Both the position numbers and the translations under genes were made by a program. A stretch of DNA of 32,783 bases, from positions 1 to 32,783 of the forward strand of contig NZ_AXUS01000028.1 in assembly GCF_000498755.1 (NCBI RefSeq), written 5' to 3'. Numbering within the stretch: position 1 is the stretch's first letter; every line of letters begins with the position of its first letter. The DNA is from Clostridioides mangenotii TR (GTDB lineage Bacteria > Bacillota > Clostridia > Peptostreptococcales > Peptostreptococcaceae). This document shows, piece by piece, positions 16,600 to 25,055 of the stretch. The notes beneath the pieces are model-generated. The model had not been told where the DNA came from, made no database searches, and saw only the letters and a program-made list of their open reading frames with translations.

Positions 16600-17416
16600 A
16601 GAAAATAAAGGACTTCCTGTATTTTCTATATTGATAATAGTTGCGATACTATTAGGCTGTATTTTTATACCATTTATAAAAGGTGGAAACCATGGATATA
16701 TGGATTTAAATAGTGTAAATCTGCATCCAAATAATATATTTTATTTTGGTACGGATTCTTTGGGAAGAGATATTTTTAACTTGATATGGTACGGAGGACG
16801 TGCTTCGTTATTTATAGGATTTACATCTACAATTATATCAACAGTTGTTGGAGTGATTTATGGAAGTATAAGTGGACTTGCTAGTAAGAGTATTGACACT
16901 ATACTTATGAGATTATGTGAAATAACGCTTAGCATCCCCACAATACTCTTAGTAATTTTTGTACAGGGTATACTTGGCAACAATAATATATTTACTATTT
17001 GTGTAGCTATAGGTATTAGTAGTTGGATGAGTATAGCTAAGATTGTAAGAGTTGAAATAAATCAGATGAAAAACAGTGAATATGTAGTAATATCAAGGAT
17101 TATGGGAGGAAGTTTCCTCCATGTTTTAAAAACACATCTTATTCCAAATTTTATACCTTCTATAATGTTTATAATAGTAAGTAATATTGGAAGTGCAATT
17201 GTTATGGAGTCTACACTAAGCTTCTTGGGATTAGGTCTTCCTGTTGAAATTGCATCTTGGGGGAGTATGTTATCCTTGTCTGAAGGAGCACTTTTATCAA
17301 ATTCATGGTGGGTAGTATTTATACCGGGATTTTTTATTGTTTTGACATTAGTTTCAATAACAAACATAGGAAATTTCATCAGAGAAAATTTAAATAAAAA
17401 GCTAGGAAATTTATAG
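16583..17416 (+). CDS. oppC: Oligopeptide ABC transporter permease OppC
   Basis: A 277-residue permease partner of OppB with six membrane segments. FYFGTDSLGRDIFNLIWYGGR (FYFGTDSLGRD then IFNLIWYGGR) is the OppC/DppC signature after the first helix, and the EAA loop is at RIMGGSFLHVLKTHLIPN. The start is TTG 16583, the only candidate with a well-spaced ribosome binding site (AGGGGTG, 16570-16576), giving MNHFFKENKG; it lies inside oppB, so translation is coupled. No frame disruption is seen here. Confidence 0.9.
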   Translation: MNHFFKENKGLPVFSILIIVAILLGCIFIPFIKGGNHGYMDLNSVNLHPNNIFYFGTDSLGRDIFNLIWYGGRASLFIGFTSTIISTVVGVIYGSISGLASKSIDTILMRLCEITLSIPTILLVIFVQGILGNNNIFTICVAIGISSWMSIAKIVRVEINQMKNSEYVVISRIMGGSFLHVLKTHLIPNFIPSIMFIIVSNIGSAIVMESTLSFLGLGLPVEIASWGSMLSLSEGALLSNSWWVVFIPGFFIVLTLVSITNIGNFIRENLNKKLGNL

Positions 17417-17457
17417 AAAGTTTATTCAAAAATAAAATCATATGGGAGGGTAAAACT

Positions 17458-19016
17458 TTGAAGAAATCGAAAATTTTAGTACTTATAATGACTTTTTTAC
17501 TTGTAGTTGGATGCTCTAATAACTCTGTAGGAAGTAAGAGTAGTTCTTCAGAAAAAAAAGAAAAGATATTAGTTTATGGGAGTAATGACTACACGAGTAT
17601 AAATCCCGCACTTTACGAACATGGAGAAATAAATTCTCTTATTTTCAATGGACTAACTGCGCATGATAAAGACAATAAAATAGTTCCTTGTTTAGCAGAA
17701 AAATGGGATTATAACGAGTCTGACAATACATATACTTTTAAACTTAGAAATGATGTAAAATGGCATGATGGAGAAAAATTTACTGCTAATGACGTGAAGT
17801 TTACCATCGATACAATAATGGATCCTAAAAATTCATCTGAGATAGCATCAAATTATGAAGATATAACAAAAGTTGAAGTAGTTGGTGACGACGAAATAAA
17901 GCTTACACTTAAAGCTCCAAATACTGCGATTTTAGATTATCTATCAGTTGGTGTACTTCCGAAACATATTCTTGATGACAAAGATATTATAACAGATAAC
18001 TTTAATCAAAATCCAATAGGTACTGGTCCGTTTAAACTAACTAATTGGGATAAAGGACAAAGTATTACACTAGCAAAAATGAAGACTACTTTGAAAAAAT
18101 TCCTAAGTTAGATAAAGTAGTCTTCAAAATAGTTCCAGATGACAAAGCAAAAACTATTCAATTAAAGGCTAACGAAATTGATTTAGCTCAAGTTGCTCCA
18201 AAAGATATACCTGTATTTAAAGATGAAAAAGGGTTTAAAATCGATATTATGAAGACAGCAGATTATAGAGGGATACTTTATAACCACAATGCAGGATTTT
18301 TCAGTATGAATATAGCAAAGGGATTGCCGAATGCTCTTAGTTATGCAATAGATAGAGAATCAATAGTAAAAAGTGTACTTTTAGGTTATGGAGAATCTGC
18401 GTATTCACCGCTTCAACTTGGAGAATACAACAATCAAGATATAGAAAGATTTAAATATAATAAAGAAAAAGCTAAAGATGAAATTGAAAAACTCGGATGG
18501 ATAATGGGCAAAGATGGGGTGTATGAAAAAGATGGAATAGATTTGGAATTTGAAATTACTGCCAGTGAAGACGATGCAGTAAGAGTAGATATGGCTAAAG
18601 TTTGTGCACAACAATTAAGAGAAATCGGTGTAAATGCGAAAGCGACTATAACTACTAATCTCGATTGGGAAAATCAAGACTCCACTATAATTGGATGGGG
18701 AAGTCCGTTTGATCCAGATGATCACACATACAAAGTTTTTGGAACTGATAAAGGTTCAAATTTAAGTGGGTATTCAAATGAAAATGTAGATAGAATTCTT
18801 CAAAGTGCAAGAGAAACTGCAGATAATGATGAGAAGACAAAACTTTACAAGGATTTTCAGAGTGAAATGACAAAAGATATTCCATATACATTTATAGCTT
18901 ATATAAACGCTGTTTATGTAGGTAAAGATAATATTGAGGGGCTAAATACTGATAAATTACTTGGACATCATGGTGTTGGGATATTTTCAAATATAGTGGA
19001 TTGGGATATAAAATAA
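17458..19016 (+). pseudogene. oppA: Oligopeptide-binding lipoprotein OppA, frameshifted
   Basis: A substrate-binding lipoprotein of about 518 residues, split by one frameshift. TTG start behind GGGAGGG; signal peptide with lipobox VVGC, so it is membrane-anchored outside the cell. The SBP family 5 domain includes WKYHDG-like WHDGEKFTANDVKFT and ends with WDIK. At 18075-18079 an A run has five bases; six would restore the frame as LAKNEDYFEKIPKLDKVVFKI. The second part (frame through 18249) carries LPNALSYAIDRESIVKSVLLG and the normal C-terminus. If real, the mutation removes most of the peptide-binding cleft; if a sequencing error, the protein is intact. Confidence 0.87.
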
Positions 19017-19042
19017 AATTCTTAAATAGGAGTTGACATGGA

Positions 19043-19893
19043 GTGAACACTCTTCTTAGTATAGAAAATCTACATATAAATTTCAATACATTGAAAAATA
19101 ATATAAAAGTAGTAAATGGAGTATCGCTAGATGTAAAAAGGGGTGAAGTATTATCTATAGTAGGAGAGTCAGGAAGTGGTAAATCGACAGTATGTAAATC
19201 TATTATGGGAATACTCCCTAAAAATGCCTTTATTGAGTCTGGGAGCATTGAGTTTGAAGGTGTAGATTTAATACATAGATATGATGAGAACGTTATGTGT
19301 GACAATAACAGTCTCCGTAGAAAAAATAATAATATCGAAAAAACTAAAATTACAAACAAAATAAGAACAAAAGATATTTCTATAGTATTTCAAAATCCTG
19401 CTTCCTATCTAGATCCAACATTGACTGTAGGAAGTCAGATTATTGAGGGGATACTTATCTCAAATAAATTATCGAAACGAGAGGCTAAAAGAAGAGCTGT
19501 AGAGTTGATAGGAGATGTAGGAATTGATAATCCAAAAGAGAGATTTAAACAATATCCACATCAATTATCTGGAGGTATGTTGCAGAGGATTGCAATAGCT
19601 ATGGCAATATCAAATAAGCCAAAGTTAATTATAGCAGATGAGCCGACTACATCTCTTGATACAATAGTTCAGAAACAAATTGTAACGTTGCTCTTGGAGA
19701 TTCAAAAAAATACTATACATCTATAATATTTGTTACTCATGATTTAAGGCTAGCGAAGAGTATATCAAATAGGATTGCTGTAATGTATAGAGGTGAAATT
19801 TTGGAAGTTGGAAATTGTAAGGATATATACGAAAATCCAAGTAGCTTATATACTAAGGATTTACTAAACTCCTTGAAGAAAATAGATTTTTAA
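19043..19893 (+). pseudogene. oppD: Oligopeptide transporter ATPase OppD, frameshifted
   Basis: An ABC ATPase of about 283 residues in two frames. The first frame has Walker A GESGSGKST, signature LSGGMLQRIAI and Walker B LIIADEPTTS. At 19704-19710 a run of seven As where eight restore the frame (EIQKKYYTSIIFVTHDLRLA) separates off the H-loop and the C-terminal peptide-transport region ending KKIDF. GTG start 19043 with AGGAG nine bases upstream; the nearby ATG at 19038 is closed by a stop after two codons. The gene is shorter than E. coli OppD (337), but its core is complete apart from the shift. Confidence 0.86.
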
Positions 19894-19908
19894 GGAGGAT
19901 TAAAATAG

Positions 19909-20695
19909 ATGAATAATATAGATAATAGAAAACTGTTGGAAGTTAAAGATCTAAGAAAATATTATTACAGTAAAAATCTAGAGGTAAAGGCTTTAGATGG
20001 TGTGAATTTATCCGTAAATAAGAGCGAGGTATTTGGGTTAGTTGGAGAGTCTGGATCGGGTAAATCAACACTTGGTAAATTAATTATGAACATAGAAAAA
20101 CCAACTAAAGGCGAGGTATATTTTGATGAAAAATGTGTTTCAAATAAAGATATATATAGACAAAATAGAGAATATTTCAGTAAAAATATGCAAATTCTAT
20201 TTCAAAATTCAGATTCTGCGTTAAATCCTAGAATGAAAATTGGAGATATAATCTCAGAGCCACTGAAGATACAGAAATTATGTTCTAGTAAAGCTGAACT
20301 AAATTTTAAAGTTGAAGAGATTTTAGATTTAGTTGGTTTAGACCGCAGTTTTATAAATAAGTATTCGTTTGATTGTTCAGGTGGGGAGAAACAAAGAATT
20401 TGTATTTCCAGAGCAATAATAACTTCGCCTAAGTTTATCTTGCTGATGAGCCTATAACTTCGTTGGATATAAAAACTCAAATAAAGATTGTAAATTTATT
20501 TAAAAGATTAGTCGAAAAATTAGGGGTAAGTATTGTATTTATTTCTCACGATTTATCTATGATGAGAAATTTGCAGATAGAATAGCAGTAGTAAAGTCAG
20601 GTAAGTTAGTTGAGTTAAATAATTCTAAAGATCTATTCGAAAATCCTCAAAGCGAGTATACTAAGCAGCTTATATCTTCGATACCTAGCATCTAA
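19909..20695 (+). pseudogene. oppF: Oligopeptide transporter ATPase OppF, two frameshifts
   Basis: An ABC ATPase of about 262 residues, last of the opp operon. The intact part has Walker A GESGSGKST and signature CSGGEKQRICIS. Two base losses follow: near 20442 a missing G (restores FILADEPITSLD, the Walker B), and at 20570-20572 TTT where TTTT restores RNFADRIAVVKSGKL. The protein would end QLISSIPSI at 20695. AAGGAGG precedes the ATG at a rather long spacing. OppD and OppF both being broken would abolish transport, so the authenticity of these indels matters. Confidence 0.85.
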
Positions 20696-20713
20696 ATTAA
20701 ATATAATAAATAC

Positions 20714-20796
20714 AAAATAGTAAGGACTATATATACATTGATGGAGATTCTCAAATTTTGAGTGTTCCAAAATGTGCTTATAGTTCTTACTATTTT
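20714..20796. terminator. Long branched hairpin between oppF and the molybdate regulator
   Basis: AAAATAGTAAGGACTATA (20714-20731) pairs with TATAGTTCTTACTATTTT (20779-20796), 18 positions with one wobble. Inside, ACATT/AATGT and CTCAA/TTGAG form a second hairpin. A or T runs flank both sides, so it can terminate both convergent genes. Confidence 0.7.
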
Positions 20797-20823
20797 ACGT
20801 AAGACCTTATTCAATTAAAAAAC

Positions 20824-21804
20824 TTAAGCTTCGGCAACTATTTTACCTGTAAATTTTAAATCATAGCCACCTAATCCTTCGATCTCGGATTTAAATTCAT
20901 CTGAATTAATTATTGAAACTATATTTCTAAACACAGGATTTAATAAATCTTCTTTTTTAATAACTAGATCGTATCTCTCAATCTGTATCGGTATAAAGTC
21001 GATATTACTAACTTGTAGAGCTGCTTTTTCATTTCCGATTCCTACATCGGCAAGTCCTCTAGAGATTGCACTGGCTATTCCTAGATGAGAATTTTCCTCG
21101 TTTTTATAACCGTTAAGTTTATAGGAATCTACATTTAGATTTCTCATTTTACCGTCTAGAAGTATTCTAGTTCCAGATCCTTTTTCTCGATTAATAATAA
21201 ATACGTCTTGTCTAGTTAAATCTTCCCACGTATTGATATTCTTTGGATTTCCTTTAGCAACGTAGAAACCTTGAGTTCTACAAGCTAAATTGATTAAAAC
21301 GCAAGGAATTGCTGGTAGTAATTTTTTTACAAATGTCGTGTTGTATTCATTGGTTTCGTAATCCCATAAATGAGCAGAGGCAATAGATACCTTGTTGTTG
21401 TAAAGTTCAATTAGAGCATTGTAACTTCCAATATAAGATCTAAATGTCTTAACACCTTCAGAATTTTCATCTATATATCTCGCTAGTATATCTAGAATTA
21501 CATCTTGCCCAGATATTATTATATCCTGAGTTGAATCTACAGTTGCGCTACTAGCTACATGACTATTCGTTACATTAAAACTTATGTTTTTGTCAACTGT
21601 TTTGGAAACTGATTGATAATTGGCGATACTAGATGTTTTTTGACTTTCGATGTATTCTTTTACATCCTTAGTATCTATTCTAATTTTTTTACCGATTTTG
21701 TATGATGGGATTTCTCCCCTCTTAATCATTTCATAAACTGTATTTTTTGTGATTTTTAATAAATCAGCCACCTCTGCGGGTGTTAAAGATGATAATGGTT
21801 CCAT
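20824..21804 (-). CDS. HTH plus substrate-binding-domain regulator, probably of modABC
   Basis: A 326-residue fusion. Residues about 6-55 form an excisionase/MerR-like helix-turn-helix (LTPAEVADLLKITKNTVYE then IPSYKIGKKIRID). After a Ser/Thr-rich linker, residues about 90-320 resemble a periplasmic-binding-protein-like domain (PF12727 type), with SYNALIELYNN and a GSGTR-type ligand loop (REKGSGTRILLDG). There is no signal peptide, so the ligand is sensed in the cytoplasm. It is divergent from modA, which makes molybdate or tungstate the likely ligand and the shared intergenic region the likely target. The ATG is behind GGGAGGTG. Confidence 0.82.
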   Translation of the reverse strand: MEPLSSLTPAEVADLLKITKNTVYEMIKRGEIPSYKIGKKIRIDTKDVKEYIESQKTSSIANYQSVSKTVDKNISFNVTNSHVASSATVDSTQDIIISGQDVILDILARYIDENSEGVKTFRSYIGSYNALIELYNNKVSIASAHLWDYETNEYNTTFVKKLLPAIPCVLINLACRTQGFYVAKGNPKNINTWEDLTRQDVFIINREKGSGTRILLDGKMRNLNVDSYKLNGYKNEENSHLGIASAISRGLADVGIGNEKAALQVSNIDFIPIQIERYDLVIKKEDLLNPVFRNIVSIINSDEFKSEIEGLGGYDLKFTGKIVAEA

Positions 21805-21890
21805 TTCACACCTCCCAACTATATTCTAACATTAAACTACATATTATTATAATAGATTATAACAATTTATAAGATAAAAGAAATATTTTC

Positions 21891-21965
21891 TTGAAAAATA
21901 GAACAAATGACTATATAATTATATTAAACGTGACAAAACACAACAAAACATAACTGTAGTGTTTT
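21891..21965 (+). promoter_or_regulatory. modA promoter and downstream inverted repeat
   Basis: TTGAAA (21891-21896) and TATAAT (21914-21919) are separated by exactly 17 bases, a near-perfect sigma-A promoter. About 16 bases after the -10, AAAACAC (21935-21941) and GTGTTTT (21959-21965) form an inverted repeat with a 17-base spacer, overlapping the presumed early transcript. It could be the binding site of the divergent HTH regulator. The promoter is well supported; the operator is inference. Confidence 0.65.
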
Positions 21966-22000
21966 CAAAACAAAATTAAAGGGTATAAAGGAGAATTAAA

Positions 22001-22813
22001 ATGAAAAGAAGTTTAGGTATTTTAGGATTAGTTTTATCTCTTTCTATTGGTTTAGTTGGATGTTCAGGGAATGATGAGTCAAAGAAAGATGATACAAAGG
22101 ATACTCAAAGCAAAACAGAAGTAGTAGAGTTAAATATCTCCGCAGCTGCAAGTCTTAAAGAGGCTATGGCTGAGCTTGAAAAAGAGTATACAAAAGATAA
22201 TGAAAATGTAAAATTAACAGTTAACTTTGGAGCATCAGGGTCACTTCAACAGCAAATAGAGCAAGGTGCACCTACGGATGTATTTATTTCAGCTGGTAAA
22301 AAGCAAATGGATGCTTTAGATGAAAAAGACCTTTTGGTAAAAGAAACAAATAAAGGCTTAGTTGAAAATGATTTAGTACTTATTGCTCCAAAAGATAGTA
22401 AGTTAGAAAATATAGATGGAATAAAGAAAGAAGATGTTAAGAAAATAGCAGTTGGTGAGCCAGAGAGTGTTCCAGCAGGTAAATACGCTGATGAAGTACT
22501 AACAAATTTAAATGTAAAAGATCAATTAAAAGATAAACTTGTATTCGCTAAAGATGTTAAAGAAGTTTTGGCTTGGGTTCAATCAGGTGAGGCTGATGCA
22601 GGATTTGTTTATTTAAGTGATACAGTAAATAACGATAAGATAAATGTAGTTGCTACGACAGAAGCAGATACACATTCACCAATTACATATCCAATAGCAG
22701 TTATAAAAGACAGCAAAAAAGTTGAAGAAGCTAAAAAATTCGAGGACTTCTTATTGAGTGATAAAGGGCAAACGATACTAGAAAAATATGGGTATAAGAA
22801 AATAGCTAAATAA
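22001..22813 (+). CDS. modA: Molybdate-binding lipoprotein ModA
   Basis: A 270-residue substrate-binding lipoprotein. The signal peptide ends in the lipobox LVGC (Cys21). The mature protein has AAASLKEAMAEL and the oxyanion-binding NFGASGSLQQQIEQGAPTDV region (NFGASGSLQQ, IEQGAPTDVFIS), typical of ModA and its relatives. It captures molybdate or tungstate outside the membrane for ModBC. AAAGGAG precedes the ATG. A terminator separates it from modB. Confidence 0.92.
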   Translation: MKRSLGILGLVLSLSIGLVGCSGNDESKKDDTKDTQSKTEVVELNISAAASLKEAMAELEKEYTKDNENVKLTVNFGASGSLQQQIEQGAPTDVFISAGKKQMDALDEKDLLVKETNKGLVENDLVLIAPKDSKLENIDGIKKEDVKKIAVGEPESVPAGKYADEVLTNLNVKDQLKDKLVFAKDVKEVLAWVQSGEADAGFVYLSDTVNNDKINVVATTEADTHSPITYPIAVIKDSKKVEEAKKFEDFLLSDKGQTILEKYGYKKIAK

Positions 22814-22865
22814 TTCATTATATTACTTGTCTTTAAAAAATATAATATATAAGTTACAATAAATA

Positions 22866-22907
22866 GTGGAATTAGCTTTTACCTAAAAGTTAATTTCACT
22901 TTTTTTT
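22866..22907 (+). terminator. Terminator between modA and modB
   Basis: GTGGAATTAGCTTTTA pairs with TAAAAGTTAATTTCAC (14 of 16, with wobble pairs) and is followed by seven or eight Ts. It lies inside the transport operon, so modB and modC depend on readthrough or another promoter. Confidence 0.78.
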
Positions 22908-23019
22908 AGAATATAAATTATTTAATAATATTTCGTTAAAAAATAGAGCAATTAAAGGTATATTATTGATTAAAAAACGATGAAAATAGTTCAATGATTG
23001 ATATATATGAGGAGGACAT

Positions 23020-23703
23020 ATGATTACAGATTGGGCACCACTTTGGATATCGGCGAAGACAGCTCTCCTAGCAACTGTGATAACTTTTGTAGTAGGAATT
23101 CTAATTTCTTATGCAATGGCTACTTACAGAGGAAAATGGAAGGGGCTAATCGACGGCATATTTACACTTCCGCTGGTTCTTCCGCCGACAGTTGTTGGTT
23201 TTTTCTTATTATTGATATGTGGTAAAAATGGATTTATAGGTAAAGTGTTTTTAGCTATGGATAAAAATATAATATTTAGTTGGAGCGCAACTGTTATTGC
23301 GGCAGTTGTCGTATCTTTCCCGATGATGTATAGATCATCGAGATCAGCATTTGAGCAAATAGATGACAATATGATTTCAGCAGCGAGGACTTTGGGTTTA
23401 AATGAATGGAAAATATTCACTAAAATCGCAATTCCACTTGCACTACCAGGTATTGTCGGAGGTCTAGTACTATCTTTTGCAAGAGCGCTTGGTGAGTTTG
23501 GAGCTACTCTTATGATCGCAGGAAACATCCCTGGGAAAACACAAACAATGCCTTTAGCTATATTCTTTGCAGTCGAAGGTGGGGATATGAATAAAGCAAT
23601 GATGTGGGTTATGATAATTGTTGTAATGTCTATCGCGATGATTTTACTGCTTAACTATTGGTCTGATATCCAACAAAAACTCGTAGGAAAGAGGGGGAGG
23701 TAA
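23020..23703 (+). CDS. modB: Molybdate ABC transporter permease ModB
   Basis: A 227-residue permease with five or six membrane segments. FTLPLVLPPTVVGFFLL is the ModB signature, and the EAA loop is AARTLGLNEWKIFTKIAIPLALPG (AARTLGLNEW, then KIFTKIAIPLALPG). It forms the transmembrane channel with ModC. GGAGGA precedes the ATG. Its TAA overlaps the modC ATG by one base, so the two are translationally coupled. Confidence 0.93.
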   Translation: MITDWAPLWISAKTALLATVITFVVGILISYAMATYRGKWKGLIDGIFTLPLVLPPTVVGFFLLLICGKNGFIGKVFLAMDKNIIFSWSATVIAAVVVSFPMMYRSSRSAFEQIDDNMISAARTLGLNEWKIFTKIAIPLALPGIVGGLVLSFARALGEFGATLMIAGNIPGKTQTMPLAIFFAVEGGDMNKAMMWVMIIVVMSIAMILLLNYWSDIQQKLVGKRGR

Positions 23704-24815
23704 TGAGCTTATATATAGATATAGAAAAAGAATTGTCCTCTTTTAAGTTAAGAGTAAATATAGATCAAAAAAATGGTATACTAGGATTTTTAGGAGAGTC
23801 GGGTTCTGGAAAAAGTATGACTTTAAAATGTATAGCAGGTCTTGAAAAACCTACAAGAGGAAAAATAATATTAAATGACAGAGTATTATTTGATTCTGAT
23901 AAGAAGATAAACATACCTACAAGAGATAGGAATGTAGGATTTTTATTTCAAAACTACGCTTTGTTTCCTCATATGACAGTTAGCCAAAATATTGAGTTGG
24001 GCTTAAAAGATCTGAGTAAAGAAGAAAAAAGTGAGATATCTAAACATTACTTGGAAATCGTTGGGCTTAAAGGTATGGAGAAAAGATATCCTTGGCAACT
24101 ATCTGGAGGGCAACAACAGAGGGTAGCTTTATCAAGAGTGTTAGCTCCATCCCCTGAGATACTTCTTTTGGACGAACCTTTTTCTGCTCTAGATCATCAT
24201 TTGAGAAGTAATATGGAAAAAGAACTTTTAAACCTTATAGAAGACTATAAAGGAGATATTCTCTTTGTAACTCATGATATTGAGGAAGCGTATAGAGTTT
24301 GTGATAATTTAATAGTTTATGATAGTGGGAATGGGCTAGAGAAAAGGGATAAGAGGGAGATATTTGAGAGGCCAAAATCTTATTCAGAAGCTAAAATTAC
24401 AGGTTGCAAAAATATATCGTTAGCTAAAAAGACTGGTGAATATACAGTATTCGCACAGGATTGGAATATTGAGTTATGTCTTTTGGAAAAAGTAGATGAT
24501 GATATTAAATATATAGGAATAAGAGAACATGATATAGTTATAATGACTACAGAGTGTGATACTGAGAATATATTTGGATTTAGCCTAATAAATAAAGTGG
24601 AGAATCCTTTTAACTATACAATGTATTTAAGAAAAAGTATTTCTAAAGAAATACTTGCAGACAGTAACGTAATGAATAATAAGAGCAGTGTAGTTCAGGT
24701 AGAGTTAGAAAAAATAGATTTATATATAAGGAAAATGATAGTGTATATCTTAAATTCCCTAAGGATAAATTGTTCTGTATATAATTTAATAATTTATAGC
24801 AAAGTTAAATATTAA
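23703..24815 (+). CDS. modC: Molybdate transporter ATPase ModC, C-terminus probably frameshifted
   Basis: An ABC ATPase. Walker A GESGSGKSM, signature LSGGQQQRVALS, Walker B ILLLDEPFSALD and THD are all intact, followed by a C-terminal TOBE-like regulatory domain. The printed frame runs to 24815, but the tail after the A6 run at 24709-24714 reads poorly. With seven As it becomes ELEKNRFIYKEN... and ends FPKDKLFCI with a stop at 24784, which looks much more natural. So a one-base loss likely replaces the last 20 or so residues. The ATPase core is unaffected. Confidence 0.88.
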   Translation: MSLYIDIEKELSSFKLRVNIDQKNGILGFLGESGSGKSMTLKCIAGLEKPTRGKIILNDRVLFDSDKKINIPTRDRNVGFLFQNYALFPHMTVSQNIELGLKDLSKEEKSEISKHYLEIVGLKGMEKRYPWQLSGGQQQRVALSRVLAPSPEILLLDEPFSALDHHLRSNMEKELLNLIEDYKGDILFVTHDIEEAYRVCDNLIVYDSGNGLEKRDKREIFERPKSYSEAKITGCKNISLAKKTGEYTVFAQDWNIELCLLEKVDDDIKYIGIREHDIVIMTTECDTENIFGFSLINKVENPFNYTMYLRKSISKEILADSNVMNNKSSVVQVELEKIDLYIRKMIVYILNSLRINCSVYNLIIYSKVKY

Positions 24816-24864
24816 AAAGATATCTGAAATGAGAGTTAATAATTCTCTATTGGATATCTTTTTT
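24814..24864 (+). terminator. Terminator after modC
   Basis: AAAAGATATC pairs with GATATCTTTT (24815-24824 and 24853-24862), with GAGAG/CTCT inside and a T run following. Confidence 0.8.
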
Positions 24865-25055
24865 ATTTTATAGATTAATAGGAAAAAATTTTATAGCAAA
24901 TATCAAAATTATTTGTATAGTATTTTATAATTTCTATTATAGGGTATATATTTTTTATATATGACTTTTTCATTGTAATTATGTAGAGTTTAAATCAGAG
25001 TAAAGCAATATAAAAGAGAAAAATAATAAAATCCTAAACCTAAAGGAGGTTAACT

